From Thermothielavioides terrestris NRRL 8126 (taxonomy: Eukaryota > Ascomycota > Sordariomycetes > Sordariales > Chaetomiaceae), in contig NC_016458.1 of NCBI RefSeq assembly GCF_000226115.1, positions 1,116,001 through 1,180,000 on the forward strand: a DNA stretch of 64,000 bases, read 5' to 3'. Under the pieces are notes generated by a model, which saw nothing but the letters and a program-made list of their open reading frames with translations, searched no databases and was not told the DNA's origin. Shown here piece by piece: positions 1-12,457 of this stretch. The first letter of the stretch is position 1. Every line of letters begins with the position of its first letter. A program made the translations under genes and the position numbers.

Positions 1-649
1 TACATGGCCCCGGAGGTGCTGAGGGGCGAGGAGTACGATTTCACGGTCGACTACTGGAGCCTGGGCTGCATGCTCTTCGAGGCCTTGACGGGCTTTCCTC
101 CCTTTGCAGGGGCGACCGCTGATGAGACGTGGCGAAACTTGAACCACTGGCGAGAGGTGCTCAAGCGGCCGGTGTGGGAAGACCCGAACTACTTCTTGAG
201 CAACCGGACCTGGAACTTCATCACAACGTAAGCTGCCGCGCGGCCGCGTCCGAATGGTTGGTTGGGGTGAACCGCAGGCTGACGAACGCAGTTGTATCAA
301 CTCGAGGTCTAAGAGATTCTCGAACATCAAGGATATCTACGACCATCAGTATTTTGCCGAGGTCGACTGGCCCGTGCTGCGCGAAACCAAACCGCCCTTT
401 GTTCCCGAGCTGGATTCGGAAACCGACGCGGGCTACTTCGACGACTTCAGCAACGAAGCAGACATGGCCAAGTACAAGGAGGTGCACGAGAAGCAACAGG
501 CGCTCGAAAACATGGCGGATCGCGAAGAGGAGATGAGGAAGAGCCTGTTTGTCGGGTTTACCTTCCGGCACCGCAAACCGGCCACCGATGAGGGCACCCC
601 GCGGAAGCCGATTCCATTCGAGGAGAACGCCTTCGGCACTATGCTGTAG
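1..649 (+). CDS. dbf2: Dbf2/Sid2-type NDR-family AGC kinase, C-terminal part (5' end outside the window)
   Basis: The visible exons are <1-227 and 292-649. The 64-nt intron has donor GTAAGC and acceptor GCAG, and the codon split across it gives T-C-I-N-S-R. The exon opens in the activation segment with the APE motif (Y-M-A-P-E), then the subdomain IX signature D-Y-W-S-L-G-C. The AGC C-terminal extension follows, rich in acidic residues (Y-F-D-D-F-S), and ends with a hydrophobic motif F-V-G-F-T-F-R-H whose Thr is the usual upstream-kinase site of NDR/Dbf2 kinases. That motif with the long insert before it points to the Dbf2/Sid2 (septation/mitotic exit) branch rather than Cbk1/COT-1. Family knowledge: these kinases bind Mob1 and act at septa and spindle pole bodies. 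The N-terminal half, including the Mob-binding region and catalytic loop, cannot be seen. Confidence 0.85.
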
Positions 650-2505
650 TGCCAGCAGCGGCGGGCCAAGTCCCTATACCCGCGATCCGAGAAGCCCCGG
701 GGCTCGCGGTAGTGACGGGAGTTGCATGCCGAGCGGTTTCTTCAGGAGTTTTGGGGTAGTATGAAGGGGCGGAACATTTTGACGGCATAGCGAGGGGGGT
801 AATGAATGACACGGATGGGTAACGGCGACGGTCCGAAAGGTCAGCTTCAGATCCCCCTTTTTCTTCCCGCATTTCCTTCACGTCATTTTCGGCTATCACG
901 CCGACAACTCGTCGGCCGTGTTTTGCATTGCTTCTCTCGAGTATCATGGAGTTTTCAGTGTGCGGACAGGAAAGGATAGGATAGATGGCCACGTGGTTTC
1001 GGTGACCGTTGGGGCCATACCGATCGTAGGCGTTTTTGTTGGGCTGCATGGAGTGTAGAACAGTTGTATCAGGCTATCGATCGTCAGTTTTCATTAACAA
1101 ATTGAGCTTCGTCGCAGAGACGCGTCAACTGAGACAAGATCATCTCGGTGGAACGAAACGCTGACTTGCTAGGAGATTGGGCCAACAGCGTGCTGCATGG
1201 GAGGAACGCTCCTGTACACAAGTAAGAGCAAGTAACTATCCTGAGCGTCGTCATCAAGGTTGCACAGGCCGCAAAGCTAAGCCGGCGGTGTGATGGATCA
1301 CAGGCTCAGCATTGACAAGACATCCTCGACTGAGCAATTCGAATTTTCCAAAAATGAAATGACACTGCCCAGTAGAATGACGAGATCTAATCTTATCGAT
1401 CAACGCTGGCTCTGAGATGCGCCTTGTGGGTTTCTCAGGTCCACTTCGGAATAGTGTAACGTTGAATGCCCACCAATGCCAGCCCTACCAGAGCAGCGTA
1501 GGAAACTCTCCGCAGCCCGTGTTTCCATGACGCATCTCCGCGAAGGGTAGCGCGACGCCGCCGACGTCGTGCAGCACTCGATAGACAATGGAAGTCCAAG
1601 TCAGAAGCGTCAAGGAGACACAACCCGGCCGACAAGGACCCCGGTGAAGCTGTGAAGGCACAGTGGGGCGATGCCCAAACTGGCCTAAAAGGTGGAACCT
1701 GGGCGATCCCCCAGGCTGGCTGTGGTTGGGCTGTCGGACATTCCCCAACTCGCCGCACCCGAACATCTGGGGAGAGACAAGACTTGCGTACTCCAGGACG
1801 GGCTGCAAAAAAGGAGAGTCCGTTCAGCATGGCCCTGAGACCCGTAACTGACTCCCTTGCCATTTCTGCCTGAGCTGTACAATGGCCGGTTTGCGTCAGC
1901 CCCGCGACCGGGTCGACTTTCCCCAGCCTTCGGTCCCGAGATGCTGGGCGCAGCGGCACGCAGCGGCACGGAGACGGTTTTGAGAGGCGACACATCAGTG
2001 GCTCACCTACGTTCTTCCCCGCCGCGCTCGGCTTCTCGGCTGCTAGACAGGCTGTCTTACGCGGCTGCTTCAGAATCGCTCGCAGCAGCTGGACGGCGTC
2101 GTGTGCTTCCCTGCGGTGCCACCACCGAAGGGGGTCTAGTGACTATTGATGACCCGGGCCGGCAACGCCTCCGCGCAGAAAGGAGGACTTTCGGGATTCA
2201 AGGCCGCGCGGCAGCGGCACGGTGGCGCTCACAGCGCGCACGCCGGAACCTCTTGGAGGTCACCTCCTTCGCCAGAGATGTTCCGGTCCCATGGAATGGA
2301 GTTTGGGGCCAAACTTACGTAGCGTCCGTATGCTTGCTATGTCAGGACAAATGTATGCTATGAGTGGAGGGCCGAGCCAAAGTGTAGCGTCCAGGGTACA
2401 GAGTCAACACAGCCGTGGCAGAGCCCTCTGCAGCGAAACCCTGGACCAACGGCCGTTGACGTCTCTCAGCTTCGTCATCGTCCGAAACATCCGCGGATAC
2501 CTGCC
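650..2505. other. Intergenic region, no supported gene
   Basis: This holds the kinase 3' UTR followed by spacer and the promoter of the secreted-protein gene. Short open frames on both strands have no recognisable domain and no third-position G/C bias. A short duplication of GCAGCGGCAC lies near 1950-1975, with a further copy near 2212. I see nothing else to annotate. Confidence 0.6.
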
Positions 2506-2513
2506 TATATATA
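2506..2513 (+). promoter_or_regulatory. TATA box of the GPI-anchored protein gene
   Basis: The string TATATATA lies about 90 nt upstream of the ATG at 2599, with a pyrimidine-rich leader between them. Spacing and strand fit a core promoter for the downstream gene. Confidence 0.6.
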
Positions 2514-2598
2514 ATGCTCCCTTAACGCTCCCAGGTTTTTCCCAAGCACTTCTCTGCACACATTCTCACTCATCTTCAATACTTCATCTCCATCAGCC

Positions 2599-3668
2599 AT
2601 GAAGATCTCGACCATATCCTCCTTCCTTGGTGCCACTGCGGTCGCCCATGCTCAGTGGTGGGCTGGGGCTCCGGACTGCGCTGTTCGTGGACCCATTGCT
2701 CCCCGCGTTCCACCCGCTCCAAGATGCTGACCTCCATCATCACAGCACGAGTGTTTCTCATCGTGGTGGTCGTCGTCCTCCGCCTGGCCCGCGCCCACCA
2801 GTTACTGCTCCGCGACCCAGGGCGCCTCCGTCTCGAGCTGCATCAGCTCGGCCTGCCAGGCGACGCCGACGGCCCTGACGTCGTACAGCTCTCTGTCGTC
2901 CTCCCTCTGCTCCCAGTGGTCCTCGTGCAGCGCGGCCGGATCCACCGGCGTGTACACCGTCTCTGTTCCAGGTTTGTCTAAACCCGACAACCACGCTTCA
3001 GCACACCCATCCGCCCGGCCTCTTCCCCCCACCTCACCCGCTCTTTTGCCTCCCTAGACTGCTGCCTCTCATTCACAGAAAAACAAAAAAAGCTAACAAT
3101 TACGCCCCCTCTCCAAGCGTACACCGGCAACTGGAACGGCCCAGCCGGGGGCCGCCCCGGCGGCGGCGGAGGCGGCCCGTGGCGCGGCGGCGGCGGCGGA
3201 CCGGCCAGCGCGGTCCAGTCGGCCTGGAGCCAGTGGACGCGCACCTGGACGGGCGGCACCTACACGGTGACGGGCTGCGAGTGGAACGGCAACCCGTGGG
3301 CGGGCGGGCCCGGCGGCTGCGGGCCCGGCGGCGCGGCCGGCTCGCCGTGGGGGCCCTGGGGCAGCGGCTGGACCTGGACGACGGTCACGCAGACCGTCAC
3401 CCAGGTCGTCACGATCACGAGCAGCGACGGGGCCACCGCGCTGTCCACCTCCGTCGGCCTGGCCGCCGTCGCGCAGGCCGTCAGCGGCGATGTCACCAGC
3501 ACGAGCGTGATCGGGCCGGCGGGCACGGCGGCCGGGTCCGGGAACGGCGGTGGCGCGAGCGCCACCGCGGGCTCGACGGGGGATGCACCGGGCAGGGATG
3601 AGGCTCTCCGGGTGAAGGTGATGGGTGCCGTGTTGGGCGGTGTGGTGGCCGTTGCTGCGCTGCTCTGA
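2599..3668 (+). CDS. Secreted GPI-anchored Cys/Trp/Gly-rich cell-surface protein, CFEM-like cysteine spacing
   Basis: Three exons, 2599-2682, 2746-2971 and 3118-3668, encode 286 aa. The introns (63 and 146 nt) have donors GTTCGT and GTTTGT and branch sites GCTGAC and GCTAAC. Residues 1-18 form a signal peptide ending A-H-A. Cysteines at about 27, 31, 49, 60, 65, 83 and 89 (spacing C-x3-C-x17-C-x10-C-x4-C-x17-C-x5-C) lie in a Ser-rich stretch and recall CFEM-type extracellular domains without matching the full eight-Cys pattern. A Gly/Trp-rich segment (W-N-G, P-W-G-P-W-G) follows, then a Thr/Ser-rich stalk and a hydrophobic C-terminal tail (V-L-G-G-V-V-A-V-A-A-L-L) typical of GPI anchoring. 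It probably sits in the wall or plasma membrane. The exact family is not recognised. The first intron contains the in-frame stop that hides the gene from single-frame reading. Confidence 0.75.
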
Positions 3669-6600
3669 TCTGCTGCGTTGGAGCGAGCCAGATTGCGGTC
3701 GTTTACTTTTGATGGCTTTGTGCATGGTCGGGGAGTGACAAGGGGCTGGTGCTATGTCGGACATCTGGTGCTTTGCTTGACTCTGATTTTGCGAGACTCT
3801 GCTTCGATCGTTTCTGGAAGCCTCTCTGACTTGGGAACTTCAGCGCCCCGTCTCCGCATTCGTCATGGGCTCTTGAAGTCCAAGCTGGAAGCTCTTGAAG
3901 TTGAAGTTGGGGCCTCTTGAAGGATGTAGGAATGATGATGGGAAGGCGAAGAGGATGCTGAATGATACATGGCTGAACATGATAGCAATAGATTGGAAGC
4001 ATTCCCTCCGTATGACGCCCCCGGTGAAGGGGATGAGTCGAGATAGTCGGGAAGATGTCTGCAGCGGGATGTAAGTCTTGTGTTGACCGCGGATAGTGTC
4101 GTTGCCGACACAGGCCGCCCAGTCGAGCAGTTTCGGGGGAGCCATGCCATTCGGCTGGGCCCATGTCTCTGGCCGTCCTATCCAGCTCCTTGCTAATTCA
4201 TCTCGTGGGAGGTGCGACGTGATGAGCGGCTTTGAGCGCCAGCTAAGAGAACAGTCTGCGGCGGATTCCTCGACTGTTGTAATGTGTTGAGCATGGCGAG
4301 TACATGCTTCAGGGGTAGTGTGCTGTCTCAGCAGTTTAGATCCTCGGTCGAGAGGTTTATTCCCATGTGAATGCTCATGTATCCATGGAATGGAGAGAGT
4401 CTAGCAAAGGGGTAGGGGGTGAAAAAGGAAAGGAGAGTGGGAAGGAAAGCGAGAGTCATGGGTCGACCAGCTCAGCCGGCGAGTAACGAGCTGCACGCTC
4501 CCTTAGTTATCGAGCGGCGCCAGGATGCTCCAGCTTCTCATTGTTGATTTTCACTGCAACACAGCTTGTGGCTGGCGGTGCCATTGACAGAATGGATGCC
4601 CTCCTCGGGTATCATCCTCGACAAGCAATTTTGGCAACCGAGCTGGCCTAGTATGAGGGGACCATGCTCGCCACGGGATCCCAAGCTTGTTCGCACATGA
4701 ACTGGATAGAGGATTGGACAAGTTGCTGTCGCTATGCAGCACTGTCTCATAAGACTGCCGAGAGGTTCCTTGCATCTTGTACACGGCTGCCAGGCGTGCG
4801 TGCTCTGCAGGAGACAATGTACCACCACTCCGTCACCTCTGACATCGCAACCGACCAGGCACGCAGCCACGATTTGAGAAGCACAGCCGTTCTCGGCCAC
4901 AGGATGAGCACAAAATAGCCTTCGATGTTTTGAGCCGCCGTCATACCGTCTTGCACATGTGCTAAATGGTTCCAGCCGAGCGCGCGTTCCCGCCGCCAAG
5001 ACGTAAGATGATGTTCCCAAGGGCTCTTCGTGCGGGATGGAAGGAAAGCACGAGACGCCGTCCATGAAGTTTGTGCACGTGAACACGGGGTTTGAGCGTG
5101 GATCAGTGGGGGAGTGTCTCTCTCCTTCGCCGAGTGTAGTGTACCCGTGTACTGCGTATCGTTCGAGCTCGTCAGATATTGTGATTTGATCCTGACTGGA
5201 CGGGTCGTTGGCTGCTATCACCGCGGGCGATAAGGGGGGAGGAGGAAAATGGCTCTCGATCTGCTGTTGAACGGGTATAAAGGCTTGCAGAGGATCCCAT
5301 CTTGCCCTGCACACCATGCATCCTGGCCCGTCGGACACTCAGCTGGCACTGCAACGCTCAGCGGGTTTCATGCATTTGCCAACGGACACCTGCTCCCGAG
5401 TCGTTCCAGCTCTTCCATCCCGGACATTTTTACTTTGCACAAAGGAGCAACCATCCATGTAGGGTTAGGGTTGAAACTCGAGGTTCATGTTGAATGATTG
5501 GTCATCAGGCGAGCAATCGATTGATATCAGACTTGTCAACATGGAGGCGGGGGCACTGGATAACCCCCACGCATTGTCCCGCCTGCTGCCGCATGGGCTG
5601 GGTTGGCAATCAAACCCCACACCGCCCCCGGGCTCTCATTGGGCATTCGAGGAACCAGGAAGTGGTGAGCGGACAGATCAGATTCGCGGTCCCTTGTGAG
5701 CGGCGAGGAGGACAAGAGCTGGAAGGTTACTGTTCTCGGGAGGAGAGACTGGCGAGAGTGTGGGTCGCAGTTAACCTGAGTTACTGCGTAATGCGTGCAT
5801 GGTTCCGCTGGGGAGGCATCTCTCCGTCTTCCCGTCCCAGGTCGCGTGTCGGGGTATTGCATGTGATGGCAGCGGGCCTTGCCCTCCGCCAAGCTCGTAT
5901 GAGTTTTGCAGGGAAGCACTTGCCTTCTCAGACCTCAGTCCTGATAGGGATATGGCTTCCGAGCCAGACACTGTCCAGTAACTAGCATGAGAGCCAGGGT
6001 CCAGCAGCGAAATCGGATGACCGACCCGGAGAGGGAAGGAAAGAGGCCAGTCGTGAGCGGCTGTTGAGCCCTTCCACGGGCCGATTCCGGGGACGGACGA
6101 AGATTGAAACAATCCTTCTGCGATCTAGAGGCGGCAGCTGCACCACCACCCGCGAGCGGCCGCACGGAAGGCTGCAAAGCAAAGCCTGTTCCGGTTGCTG
6201 CCGACAGTGGTCCTCGGTAGGGGCTAGTGTAAATTGGAAGGGCACGGTGGAGAGGTTGCGGGATTGGAAAGGCCCGCTAATTGTGTGGTAGTGCTCCACG
6301 TCGGAATACTGCCAGCGAGAGCCATACACACAGTCACAGTAATGTGAGCATTGTTCCTGGAACGGACGTGAGCGCCACAGATAATAGGTGCTGGATGTCT
6401 CAGCAATAGACTGTCGTCCAGACCTTCACGGTTGTTTCCAGAGCCAGGCGGGTTGAGGGTTGAGACCGCCTTTTTGTTCTTCCCTGTGACTCGTGTGGAG
6501 AACCAAGGCGAGACCCAAGTGGGCCCAAGCACGTGGCTGTTAACTGCCCTAGGTAACGTCCTTCGCGTTAGCTTCGGTCGAGCAGCATCACTTTCGGCAC

Positions 6601-9222
6601 ACGTATAAGGCCATCACCTTTGAAGAATGATCGCAAAAAGCGAGCCGAGCACAGTGGGCAAAGAAGTCAGCGAGTCTCATTGGTGCTAGTCTCATTAGTT
6701 CATTGTGAACTGTGGATTTTGAATGGGCTGACTCGCTGAGGTGGGGGTCGCCTGTGAGCCCTCCCACTTCTTCGATTCCTGGTTGGCAAGTACCTGGTAC
6801 TTCACACCCTGGTCATCCGGCCCCCTTGCCAACCTCTGCAGGAAGCTGGGTCTGAGCGAACTTCAAACCACCCCATCATCTTGAGACGAGGGTATGATTG
6901 AGTGTCAAGGCAATTTTCAGTTGACTTTCGAGACCAGCGAAATCCTAGGGCCGAGACCTTCCCACGCTCGCGGTGCCACGAGTGCTGCTCCCCGCGCGCC
7001 TCAGAGAGGGTTCGCCAGCGCCAGCATGCATGTTACGGAACACCACGACGCGGTGAGATCAACTTAGCTGCCAACCAGCAGCCTGCCAGCTAACCGCCCC
7101 TAGTTGCGAGCTTGGATAGAATCGAAGACTGCCTGGTGTTTTGCTCAAGCTGGTTACTCGCTCCGCCACCTCTCCCTTGGTTTCGACCGCTCCCGCGCAA
7201 GCTCTGGTGTCTTGACGATCTCCTGCTCCCCACGCCCGGCCGGGGCCCGATGCCCGTTCAGGTTGCCTGCCGCAGACAGCCGCGCGGGATGGCGGTCTCG
7301 ATGCGCTCTCAGGACACCGTTCCTCATAGCCTCGGGTCTCCTGGAAGGCTGCGGCTAGGGTTCTCGCTCAAGGGCCCGGTGCCGCCTGCAGCAACGTTAG
7401 CGGAGTTATTGCCTACCGTGTAGTGTAGATCCGCCTGGAATGCCCTGGTACACTACCCGGGCCAGAATGCTGCCCATTCCATCTGCAACACGCTACCTGG
7501 CGCGGAGGTACAGCCTATGTCAACTCCAGCCCTCCTGTGGCCGTGGACACATCTCTCTCCTCATCAGTCGAGGGACACCCGGGCAATTCAACTCAGCTCG
7601 CCCTCCGCAACCTACACAGCCCACATGCCCTACCTACCGCGCTGTGTGATGCAATGCGCTGCCTCCTTGGTAAAGCACGGCTTCACAGCGGTGGAGGTGC
7701 CAGAATGTATGTCAGGTTGTGTACTACATATTCGGTAACGTTAACGTGAGTGCGACACATCCATCATCCATTTTGGGAGCAAAGCGTGGGGCTGTCGCCG
7801 CCAACGATCCCCCCATCCCACCCCCGGCGGCCCGGGCTGCATCGGGGCTGACCATGTGGGGCAAGTACCCGCGACTTCGGCCGGTTAGCGACCCACGCAC
7901 ACCAAACCACATGGTGGCGGCACAAAGATGAGCTTTCCATCGATCCAGCCAGGCTGAGTTTGAGTGTCTCGATGAGACCAACACAGACGTAGCGGCTTCT
8001 GTAAACTTGGGATGTCCAAACGGACCCGAACCTTGGCGAAAGTAGGTCTTTGCAGAGACCGACGAAACGTTTCCTTGATGAGACTTCAGTTCGGCGGATC
8101 CCCTCGAGATCTGGACTTGCATTCTTTTGTTGATACTTCGAGTCGAGTTCCGGACACAAGGACAAGAGGATGCAAGGCATCGGCAGGTAGCGTACTGAAA
8201 GACCAAGAACGTGAACGTTGACACCACTAACCACACAGTACCATGAGAGGCCAGCGAGCTTGTGGGCGCCGACAGATCCTTCCACCGCTCGCCTTCTCTT
8301 CCATAGGTAGGGTCCTCCTGCCGGGCTTATTCCCGAGTGGGATGGTTCCTGCGTGCCGCCACCGCGAAGTGGAGGAGCTGCTTGGCACTCACTAACACTT
8401 AACTATCAGAAACCTCGCTTGGCTGGTTGCTTGAGAGCGAATCCGGTAACTAACCAAACGGAGGTATTCCGTAATCTCTGGGCCGTGGTTGGTGAATTGG
8501 TTCATCTCTGTTCTGACGTAGTATCACAACGGGAACACTGTACTGTATGTACGTATTGGAGGCGCACTCCGTCGTCAGCGCCCACAAGGACACAGCCGTT
8601 TCGTGTCCCTTGACTCCTGCAGCCCTCTGACCGAGTTTTGGCGGGGTCAAGTTGTCAGCAACAGGGAGTAGGCCACAGGCATCTAGCGCTAACTGATGTT
8701 AACTACCTTGGTTACCTATCCTCGGGCGGAGAATGTGAATCCTTGCCGGCTGGTTCTTCCCCTCTCTGCATTTCACTTAGCATACTTGAATTTGCAGGAA
8801 ACGTAAAAGCAGAAATAAGCGTTCCCGCATTGCGAAGGTTGCGTTAGCTGGGTTCCGAGCCAAGCTGCGAGTTTGTCGCCACGGGCACTCCACTGCACAC
8901 TGCAATTGAGCAGCTCACACCTGGGCCCCTACCATCTGGCACTGTGCCCTGGCAAGTCTGGCCCTGCTTCGGCCCGGCCCTGTGCCCACCCACAAGTTTG
9001 AGCAGCGGTCCCTCTGGGCCCCTCGCAACCCGCCTGAACGCACCAGGGGCCTGTGCTGCCACCCGGGAGACCGAGCGAGCGTGGGGAAAGTCCAAAAACC
9101 GAGAAGCAGCGGATCGAGGACAACACCTCTCACCCCCCATCCTTTGCTCAGTGTCCCCTCCGTCCAGAAAGCACTGGGCTGTGTTTCGGCGGCGTGTTCC
9201 TCCTCCATTGCAGTGCACCGCA
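3669..9222. other. 5.5-kb gene desert, including the upstream region of areA
   Basis: No frame shows coding composition, domains or convincing exons. A consensus TATAAA at 5276-5281 has no recognisable gene after it. The stretch next to 9223 is a long leader and promoter for areA. The areA reading frame stays open back to an ATG at 8944, so part of it could be coding. I found no tRNA or rRNA signature. Confidence 0.5.
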
Positions 9223-12200
9223 ATGGCAGCGAGCACGACGACGAATTCCTTCGCGGCGTCAAGTCCGCTGGCTCCCATGCACCCGACCATGACTGAGCAC
9301 GACTTCCGCTTTCCTCGCAGGCCAGCCGACGCCGCCGCGACCGGCAGCCGGAAACCCGACCGATTCGACCACGGTCGCTCGCCCGTTGCCGGTGCCAAGA
9401 CAATGCCGCCGTCAACGACAGCGACCGCAGCGACAGCAGCAGCAGCGACGGCGGCGGCCGCCGCGGCAAGGCCCAGCAGTTTGCGTGCCGCCGAGTTCCA
9501 TCACAACCATCGCCCGCCGCTGACTCATGGCGGTGCCCACCCGGACTTGCTGCGCGCCGCCGCCTTCCCGCCGTTCCAGCAGATCGTCGCGCGCGAGACC
9601 CAGAACCTGGAGGAGATGCAGAAGCGTGACCCGCTGGCCATCCAGGTCTGGCGGTTCTACGCGAAGACCAAGCTGCTCCTCCCGGCCCAGGAGCGCATGG
9701 AGAACCTGACGTGGCGGATGATGCACCTCAAATTGCATGGCGCCCGAGCGGCCAACGCGCTGAAGTAGGTCGTTCGTTCTTTCGCCAGCCTTTTTGTCGC
9801 ATTTCTTTTGCAGTTCTTTTTCGCCCTTGCGCGGTTTGGCTGTTTTGGAGGGATTGAAGAGGGGAGAGAAGACATCCTGCTGACTCTGTGGGCCGACGAA
9901 GAGCCAACCGTGCCCCTGGCGTGTCTGCCAATGCCCCAAGCGGCATTGCGCAATTGCGCCAGTCTTCGGATCATCCCCCGCTGCCGACGGACCCCATGAA
10001 CCTCGACGACTTCATCAACAACGACAGCGTAGGAACCCCGGCCGGCCTGGCGCTGACCCCGACGCCAGAAACCATGCGGCGAGCCGAACACAAGTCGGCT
10101 CACACCACCCCGTCGGCCATTCCCATCAACAGCAAGCCCCGCAAGGAACCCTCCTCGCAGCTTCTGATCCCCCAGTCGGTGCCCGTTGCCGCCCACCAGA
10201 GAGTCCAGGAGGAGTTCGGCTACGTTCCCCGACACCCGCGCAAAACCAGCATCGATGAGACCGGCCAACGTGTAAGTGTGCCCCCCTTTGCTCCCCAAGC
10301 AAGCTCACCCCGAATGGCTTTGTTGTGTCGGTTTCTCTCTCGCGCGTTGCCACCAGGGGCGCGCTCCTCAGCTTGTGATGGCGTTCTGATCTTGCTTGCA
10401 TCCGCCAGAACCGGAAACGCCCGGCCGATTTCTCCCCACACGTTCCCGCGGTCACTGCCGGCCTTGCCAGCAATGGGCTCGAAGCCGATGCGGATCTTAA
10501 CGAGTACTCACTCGACCACTTACATCCGGCCGGCACCATGTCGCAGCCGCCCAATCACGCGGGGATCCCCTTCCCACTCGACACCTTCCGCTTGGACAAC
10601 GATCCCATCATAACCTCTGCCGGACCCTTCCAGCAGCACTTCTCCTTCTCCCCGGCTAGTTCGCCATTAGTTACCCACGATCCGTTCTCCGCGATGTACA
10701 ACGGCCCATCGATGCCTGCTGGCTCCTTGGGTGCAAACTATTACTCTCCTCCCGGCTCCGCCTATCAGTCCGCCGTCTCGACTCCCCACCCCTTGGGCGA
10801 TGGCGATGGCTTTTATTTTGGATCCATGGACGTGCGCCATGCGCGCCAACAGCCCTACCGGACTGCCCATCCTGGCATGGGCAGTGCCCTCGGTCACCAG
10901 CTTGCGTACGGGCCCGGCAGCAACATGATGTATCCTAGTGTCGGCGCTGCCTCAGAACCCGCGTCCGCATTCACTGCACCGAGCTCTTTCGGTCACATTG
11001 ACCCTGCCCAAGTCTTCCAGCAGGAGCAGCTCGGCCGTTCTTCTACCGCCAGCCTCGGGAAGGATCATATGTTTTCGTTCGGCGCCGACTCAGATGACGA
11101 GGACGGAGGCGCTTTTGCCGATCGCAACCTCCCGATCTCCCAGGACTTTGCTTCTCAAGGCATGGAGGATGGTGGGTTTGACAGTTCGTCGCTGCAGTGG
11201 GATCCGTGTCTTCCGGGCAACTTCAGCACGCAGGCGGCCAGATATCCTGCCGGTCCTCCTCGGAAGCAGGTGACCATAGGCGGCACCACGACCGATTATG
11301 TAGACGCGGCCGGCAACTGGGAAGGAGGGAGCTTGAACAGATCGCACTCGCAATCCTTCCGTGTCACGAACGGGCGCATCGGCAAGGTACCAAGGACGGC
11401 GTCTACTCCTGGGTTGGCAAGCCGGGGTAATCCGTCCGACAGGCTGGCCCAGTCGACTCCGAACTCTCCGCCTGCCGAGCCCAAGGCTGCGTCGGGCCTT
11501 TCATCCGTTAACACCAGTCGACCGTCGTCCCCTCCGCCGGTGTCGAGACACGGATCAACCACCAATCTGCAAGGGGTAGGAGCCAAGCAGGGCGACAACA
11601 ACAACAACAACAGCAATAACAACAACAACACGAACTCCAGCACACCGACGACATGTACGAACTGCTTTACTCAGACAACACCATTGTGGCGCCGGAACCC
11701 CGAGGGTCAACCTCTTTGCAACGCCTGCGGCCTCTTCCTCAAGCTGCATGGAGTGGTCAGGCCTCTGAGCTTGAAGACCGATGTCATCAAGAAGCGGAAC
11801 CGCGGCTCCGGAACGGGCCTCGGTGTTGGCGGCACCAGCACTCGATCCAGGAAGAACGCCGGTTCCAGCGGCTCGGGAACGGCGACGAAGAAGAATTCTG
11901 CATTATCTACATCCGCCAGCGCTAACCCTCCTCAGACACGAGCGAGCACGCCGCCGGCAGGGCTGAGCAAAGCTGGCGGCGCTACTGGCAGCGGAAGCCC
12001 AGCGAGCGGTTCCGCATCGGCTGGGAATAACACGACCGGAAGCACGCCAGGATCCTACCATGGCAACGCTGGGTCGTCCAGCGGCGTAGTCGGTGGCAAG
12101 GGAGTCGTTCCGATTGCTGCCGCACCGCCAAAGAGTGCACCGGGGCCCGGCGCCGCCTCCCAACCGCGGCCTCCGGCAGTTTCCTCGAAGCGTCAACGAC

Positions 12201-12457
12201 GCCACAGCAAGAGCGTGACAGTAGAGCAGTCCCCGAGCAATATGGACATCGACAGCCCGGAGAGCTCGACGGGATCCAACGAGGCGGCGGCGACGACGCG
12301 GCCGCTGGGTTCTAGCTCCGCGATTTCCTCCTTGCAGCCAAGCAGCAGCAGTCTCGGCCTCTCCAGCGCCTTTGGTTCCCTGTCTCGACCGCTGGCTGGA
12401 CCGGGAAGTCAGCATACGGGCCCGCAAGAGTGGGAGTGGTTGACCATGAGTCTTTGA
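9223..12457 (+). CDS. areA: AreA/NIT-2 GATA transcription factor, global nitrogen regulator
   Basis: Exons 9223-9764, 9902-10271 and 10409-12457 encode 986 aa, close to Neurospora NIT-2. Both introns are 137 nt, with donors GTAGGT and GTAAGT. Near residue 12 is the conserved D-F-R-F-P-R-R-P. At about 139-171 is the AreA N-terminal (DUF1752) block W-R-F-Y-A-K-T-K through E-N-L-T-W-R-M-M. Just after the first intron the frame carries M-N-L-D-D-F. The single GATA finger begins near residue 720: C-x2-C-x17-C-x2-C with T-T-P-L-W-R-R and [11 protein letters not shown]. The protein ends E-W-E-W-L-T-M-S-L, the tail bound by the co-repressor NmrA. Family role: it activates permease and catabolic genes through HGATAR sites when preferred nitrogen is scarce. 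A poly-Asn tract precedes the finger. Start chosen at M-A-A-S, since conserved sequence begins just after it; an in-frame ATG at 8944 is possible. Confidence 0.95.
11595..11637 (+). repeat. AAC/AAT trinucleotide repeat encoding poly-Asn in AreA
   Basis: Mostly AAC codons with scattered AGC and AAT encode an Asn run, broken by Ser and Thr, about 20 residues before the zinc finger. Such repeats change length easily between strains. Confidence 0.8.

Noticed and set aside
1435..1995. 186-codon minus-strand frame upstream of the secreted-protein gene
   Set aside because: Random-looking composition, overlapping alternative frames of similar length, no splice or promoter support.
4538..5338. 266-codon open frame on the minus strand
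   Set aside because: A hand count of about 50 codons gave roughly 56% G/C at third positions, whereas recognised genes here are far higher. The residues look random and no motif is visible.
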